Assembly: GCA_947463785.1 (NCBI GenBank)
Contig: CANHRG010000005.1
Coordinates: 1-64,000 of the forward strand
DNA from: Sphingobacteriaceae bacterium
GTDB taxonomy: Bacteria; Bacteroidota; Bacteroidia; Sphingobacteriales; Sphingobacteriaceae
Direction: 5' to 3'
Length of the DNA: 64,000 nucleotides
In this document: positions 60,768 through 64,000 of the stretch, one piece after another
How the letters are laid out: the number at the start of each line of letters is the position of its first letter
Position numbering within the stretch: position 1 is the stretch's first letter
Position numbers and translations under genes: made by a program
Notes under the pieces: generated by a model
Seen by the model: only the letters and a program-made list of their open reading frames with translations
The model's database searches: none
Told to the model about the DNA's origin: nothing

Positions 60768-62684
60768 TTGATCCCACAAGTAACCGTCGATAAGATTCTG
60801 GAAGCTTCCCGCATTGAGGAAGTAGTGGGCGATTTTGTGCACCTTAAAAAACGGGGAACCAGTCTCATCGGCCTCTGTCCGTTTCACAACGAGAAAACAC
60901 CTTCATTTAACGTTTCTGTTGCCAAGGGTATTTACAAATGTTTCGGCTGTGGCAAGGGCGGCGATTCAGTGCGTTTCGTAATGGATCATGAAAAATACTC
61001 CTATCCGGAAGCGCTCAAATACCTGGCAAATAAATACAATATTGAGGTTGAGGAAACTGTTTTCACGCCCGAAGACCAGGAAAAGAACGATCGCAGGGAA
61101 AGCTTATTTATCGTTTCGGCCTGGGCTGCCAAATTTTTCCAGCAACAATTGTGGGAAACCGAAGCGGGGCAGAGCATTGGCCTGAGCTATTTCAAAGAGC
61201 GGGGCTACCGCGAAGACATAATTAAAAAATTTGAATTGGGCTATTCGCCCGAGGAGTGGGATGCGCTAATTCAGCAAGCCAAATCTGAAGGTTATAAAGA
61301 AGAGTTTTTAGAAGCTACCGGACTTTCGGTTAAGAACGAAAGTGGCAAAACCTACGATCGTTTTCGTGGCAGGGTCATGTTCCCCATTCACAATTTAACC
61401 GGTCGGGTAATTGGTTTTGGTGGACGTACGCTGAAAACCGATAAAAACGTTCCGAAATACGTCAACTCCCCCGAAAGCGAAATCTACCATAAATCCAATG
61501 TGCTGTACGGTTTATCGCAAGCCAAAAAAGCCATCCGCGATGAAGACAATTGCTTTTTGGTAGAGGGTTATGCCGATGTACTTTCTGTGCACCAGGCAGG
61601 CATTGAGAACGTAGTGGCCTCATCAGGGACCTCTTTAACCACCGAACAGATTCGCTTAATTAGCCGATTTAGCAGTAACGTAACTATTTTATACGATGGC
61701 GATGCCGCCGGTATCAAAGCTTCTTTGCGTGGATTAGACATGATTTTGGAGGAAGGACTGAATGTAAAAGTCGTTCTTTTCCCTGATGGTCACGATCCGG
61801 ATTCGTATGCGCAGCAGGTAGGAAGTGCAGCTTTTAAAATCTATATCGACGAACATAAACGAGACTTTATCCTTTATAAAACGGCTATTTTATTGAAAGA
61901 TGCCGGCACAGATCCCTTGAAAAGGGCCGGTGTAATTCGCGAAGTGGTGGAGAGTATTGCCAAGATTCCGGATAGCATCAAGGCCTCTGTTTTTTTACGG
62001 GAATGTAGCTCTTTATTGCAAATTGAGGAACGGGTATTGATTACCGAACTCAATAAAATCAAACAACAAAAACAGAAAAAGCAGCCCATACCTGAGCCTA
62101 TTCAAACGCTGGAAGAAATTGCCAATGCCGACCCGGAATTAAGCACACTTTCGGGTACAGATGAAAGTCAGGAAAAAGAGATTGTACGTTTACTCCTCAA
62201 TTACGGCCACGAACTGGTGCACTGGGATGGCATTACCGACACGTACATTGCTCCCTACGTAATTGGCAATTTGAGTGATGTGGAATTTGAACATCCGGAA
62301 TGCCGGAAAGTTATTGATGAATATAAGTCACAATTATCGCTAGGCAAACTGCCCAAAGAGCAAGATTTCATTAAACACGCCGACATTAAAGTTGCCGACT
62401 TGGCCATTGCCTTGGTTTCGTCTCCGTATTCACTGAGTGAGAATTGGCATGCCAAACGAAAAATTTACGTTCGCCACGAGTCTGAAAATTTGAGAGCGAC
62501 GGTTCTAGGCGGCATATTTCATTTGAAGAAACGCAAGGTGGACCGCATACTTAAAACAATTCGCGAAGAAATTCAGCATGAAAATGATACGGCTAATCAG
62601 GCTATTTTAATGAAAAAATACATGCAAGTTAAGGAGGTGGAGAAGGGAATTTCTAGCTATTTGGGATCGGTAATATCCAAATAA
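60768..62684 (+). CDS. dnaG: DNA primase DnaG
   Basis: 638 residues. CHC2 zinc finger CPFHNEKTPSF with CFGCGKGGD, RNA-polymerase core FRGRVMFPIHNLTGRVIGFGGR, and TOPRIM domain (FLVEGYADVLSVHQAG, LYDGDAAGIKAS). The C-terminal part binds DnaB helicase. It makes RNA primers for replication. The start is TTG at 60768 (MIPQVTVDKI), because no ATG or GTG precedes the conserved zinc-finger region in frame. The TAA shares its last base with the next start codon. Confidence 0.95.
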   Translation: MIPQVTVDKILEASRIEEVVGDFVHLKKRGTSLIGLCPFHNEKTPSFNVSVAKGIYKCFGCGKGGDSVRFVMDHEKYSYPEALKYLANKYNIEVEETVFTPEDQEKNDRRESLFIVSAWAAKFFQQQLWETEAGQSIGLSYFKERGYREDIIKKFELGYSPEEWDALIQQAKSEGYKEEFLEATGLSVKNESGKTYDRFRGRVMFPIHNLTGRVIGFGGRTLKTDKNVPKYVNSPESEIYHKSNVLYGLSQAKKAIRDEDNCFLVEGYADVLSVHQAGIENVVASSGTSLTTEQIRLISRFSSNVTILYDGDAAGIKASLRGLDMILEEGLNVKVVLFPDGHDPDSYAQQVGSAAFKIYIDEHKRDFILYKTAILLKDAGTDPLKRAGVIREVVESIAKIPDSIKASVFLRECSSLLQIEERVLITELNKIKQQKQKKQPIPEPIQTLEEIANADPELSTLSGTDESQEKEIVRLLLNYGHELVHWDGITDTYIAPYVIGNLSDVEFEHPECRKVIDEYKSQLSLGKLPKEQDFIKHADIKVADLAIALVSSPYSLSENWHAKRKIYVRHESENLRATVLGGIFHLKKRKVDRILKTIREEIQHENDTANQAILMKKYMQVKEVEKGISSYLGSVISK

Positions 62685-63052
62685 TGTCTTCGCATCTAGA
62701 GATTGGCAAACGCGGTGAGCAATTGGCTAAGGCCTTTTTCTTAAAACAGTATTACGAAATTTTAGAAGAAAACTGGACGAGCGGAAAATCTGAAGTAGAT
62801 TTGATTGTTTATCAAGATCAGGTTTTGATTTTTGTGGAAGTAAAAACAAGAACTGGAATTGGATTTGGGCAGCCAGAAGATTTTGTGGATGCAGCCAAAC
62901 AACAACAGCTACAACATGCCGCCGAAGAATACATTCGCTTAATGGATCATCAGGGTGAAGTGAGGTTTGACGTTATTGCCGTTCTCATCGACGCCTCTGG
63001 TACTGCCGAACTAAAACATATCCCGGATGCTTTTTGGCCCGGACAAGATTAA
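62684..63052 (+). CDS. yraN: YraN/UPF0102-family nuclease-fold protein
   Basis: 122 residues. The Holliday-junction resolvase-like PD-(D/E)xK motif is visible: GKRGEQLAKAFF, SEVDLIVYQDQVLIFVEVKTR (catalytic Asp, Glu, Lys), and VRFDVIAVLID. The start overlaps the dnaG stop by one base (TAATG). Function is not settled; it is a conserved neighbour of replication or ribosome genes. Confidence 0.92.
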   Translation: MSSHLEIGKRGEQLAKAFFLKQYYEILEENWTSGKSEVDLIVYQDQVLIFVEVKTRTGIGFGQPEDFVDAAKQQQLQHAAEEYIRLMDHQGEVRFDVIAVLIDASGTAELKHIPDAFWPGQD

Positions 63053-63056
63053 AACA

Positions 63057-64000
63057 ATGAAAACAAGGATTTTAAACTGGATTTTTTGGGCTTGTTTGCT
63101 GACCCTTACGGCTTGCCAAAGTGCTAAAACAGCTAGCAGTATTTATTTTCTCAGTCCAGAATCGGGCACGGAAATATATTCGAATACGGAAATCCCCTTA
63201 AAAATTCAGTTCCTGGAGGGACAAACGGCTGATTCAATTGTGTATTTTATTGACGGACAACGTTTTGCTGCAGTTAAAGACACACAAAGTGTGAAATTAG
63301 ATACCAAAGCGATGAAAATGGGGAACCGCTTAATTGCTGCAAAAGTTTATCGGGGTGCCGAAGCTCAGGAAATTACCACTAGCATATTGGTTAAACCTGC
63401 TAAAGCCCCACAAAAGCTAACTTATAAAGTAGAAGCTACGTTGCCGCACGATACCAGCTCTTATACGCAAGGGCTTGAATTTCATGACGGTATTTTTTAC
63501 GAAAGTGACGGCGAATACGGTGGTTCGAGTTTGCGTAAAGTAGATCCTCAGTCGGGGAAGGTGCTGAAAAGAATAGATATCAGCAGCGATAAATTTGCTG
63601 AAGGTTTAACCGTACTTGGCGATAAAGTGATTCAGCTTACCTGGCAAGAAAATATGGGCTTGGTATATGATAAGTCTAGCTTTAAACTTCTGAGTACATT
63701 CCCATATCAAAACAGCCGCGTAGGCTGGGGCTTATGCAATGATGGCCAGAAAATCTATAAGTCTGATGGCAGTAACATGATCTATATCCTAAATTCTAAA
63801 ACCTATCAGGAAGAAGGGTTTATAGAAGTATACGATAGCAATGGCCCGGTTGATCAGCTAAATGAATTGGAATACATCGACGGAAAAATTTATGCCAATA
63901 TTTATCAATCCAGAAGGGTAGTTAGTATAGATCCGAAGACAGGTGCAGTTGCCGCTGAGATTGATTTTTCAGGACTAAGCGTGAGCAATGCCAATGCAGA
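63057..64000 (+). CDS. Glutaminyl-peptide cyclotransferase, lipoprotein (3' end beyond the window)
   Basis: At least 314 residues, running off the window end. The SPII signal ends LTLTAC with lipobox Cys20. The beginning is an Ig-like domain (GTEIYSNTEIPLKIQF). The mature enzyme core starts at YTQGLEFHDGIFYESDGEYG, with RKVDPQSGKVLKRID, FAEGLTVLGDKVIQLTWQ and NELEYIDGKIYANIYQS, the beta-propeller of plant/bacterial QC. It forms N-terminal pyroglutamate on exported proteins. It begins five bases after yraN. Confidence 0.85.
   Translation, partial: MKTRILNWIFWACLLTLTACQSAKTASSIYFLSPESGTEIYSNTEIPLKIQFLEGQTADSIVYFIDGQRFAAVKDTQSVKLDTKAMKMGNRLIAAKVYRGAEAQEITTSILVKPAKAPQKLTYKVEATLPHDTSSYTQGLEFHDGIFYESDGEYGGSSLRKVDPQSGKVLKRIDISSDKFAEGLTVLGDKVIQLTWQENMGLVYDKSSFKLLSTFPYQNSRVGWGLCNDGQKIYKSDGSNMIYILNSKTYQEEGFIEVYDSNGPVDQLNELEYIDGKIYANIYQSRRVVSIDPKTGAVAAEIDFSGLSVSNANA

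Noticed and set aside
1-64000. CRISPR array, insertion sequence or prophage
   Set aside because: No regularly spaced repeats, transposase or phage structural genes were seen.

Overview
The window looks like chromosomal DNA of a Bacteroidota bacterium, most likely of the Sphingobacteriales. The supporting signs are: secreted proteins ending in a type IX secretion (T9SS) C-terminal domain, promoters with the TAnnTTTG -7 box, many SPII lipoproteins, a GH92 mannosidase, a TonB-dependent receptor, and the operon order miaB / sigma54 activator / lptE / TPR protein / secG. Family names come from reading motifs and recalling family members; no database search was run.

Layout. 1-2050: a tRNA-Lys (5' end cut off) and tRNA-Asp, then a umuDC-type error-prone polymerase operon behind a perfect palindrome. 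2178-4611: two small lipoproteins and a membrane-spanning protein with a beta-propeller-like ectodomain and an HTH-like cytosolic tail. 4701-14287: a six-gene carbohydrate operon on the minus strand (PhyH dioxygenase, TIM-barrel isomerase, MFS sugar transporter, cytosolic and exported GH13 enzymes, GH92 mannosidase) with a divergent AraC regulator. 14750-17606: a retinal phototrophy module (proton-pumping rhodopsin, lycopene cyclase, beta-carotene dioxygenase), followed by a FecA-like TonB receptor and an OmpA lipoprotein. 21033-32817: two very large T9SS cargo proteins sharing a C-terminal module, an esterase, a second copy of the propeller/TM/HTH-like protein, and a DUF4403 lipoprotein.

32819-64000 is mostly housekeeping: CotH-like protein, clpS, two auxiliary enzymes of unsaturated fatty acid oxidation, dcd, a phosphopantetheinyl transferase-lipB operon with a DUF4258/DUF2283 pair and a GDSL hydrolase, rluF-type pseudouridine synthase, groESL, secG-lptE-sigma54 activator-miaB, ilvE, tryptophan dioxygenase, crcB, a serine-biosynthesis fusion protein, an arginase-like protein, a TlpA-type thioredoxin, purD, secA, an M20 amidohydrolase, dnaG, yraN and the start of a glutamine cyclotransferase gene.

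Most interesting points: a UmuD homologue that has lost both catalytic residues; the paired propeller/TM/HTH-like proteins; a rhodopsin whose antenna-fenestration position is glycine beside its own retinal-making genes; a phosphoserine phosphatase fused to a SerA lacking its NAD domain; an arginase-fold protein missing two metal ligands; a DUF4258/DUF2283 gene pair; and a structured secA leader with a ten-codon ORF.
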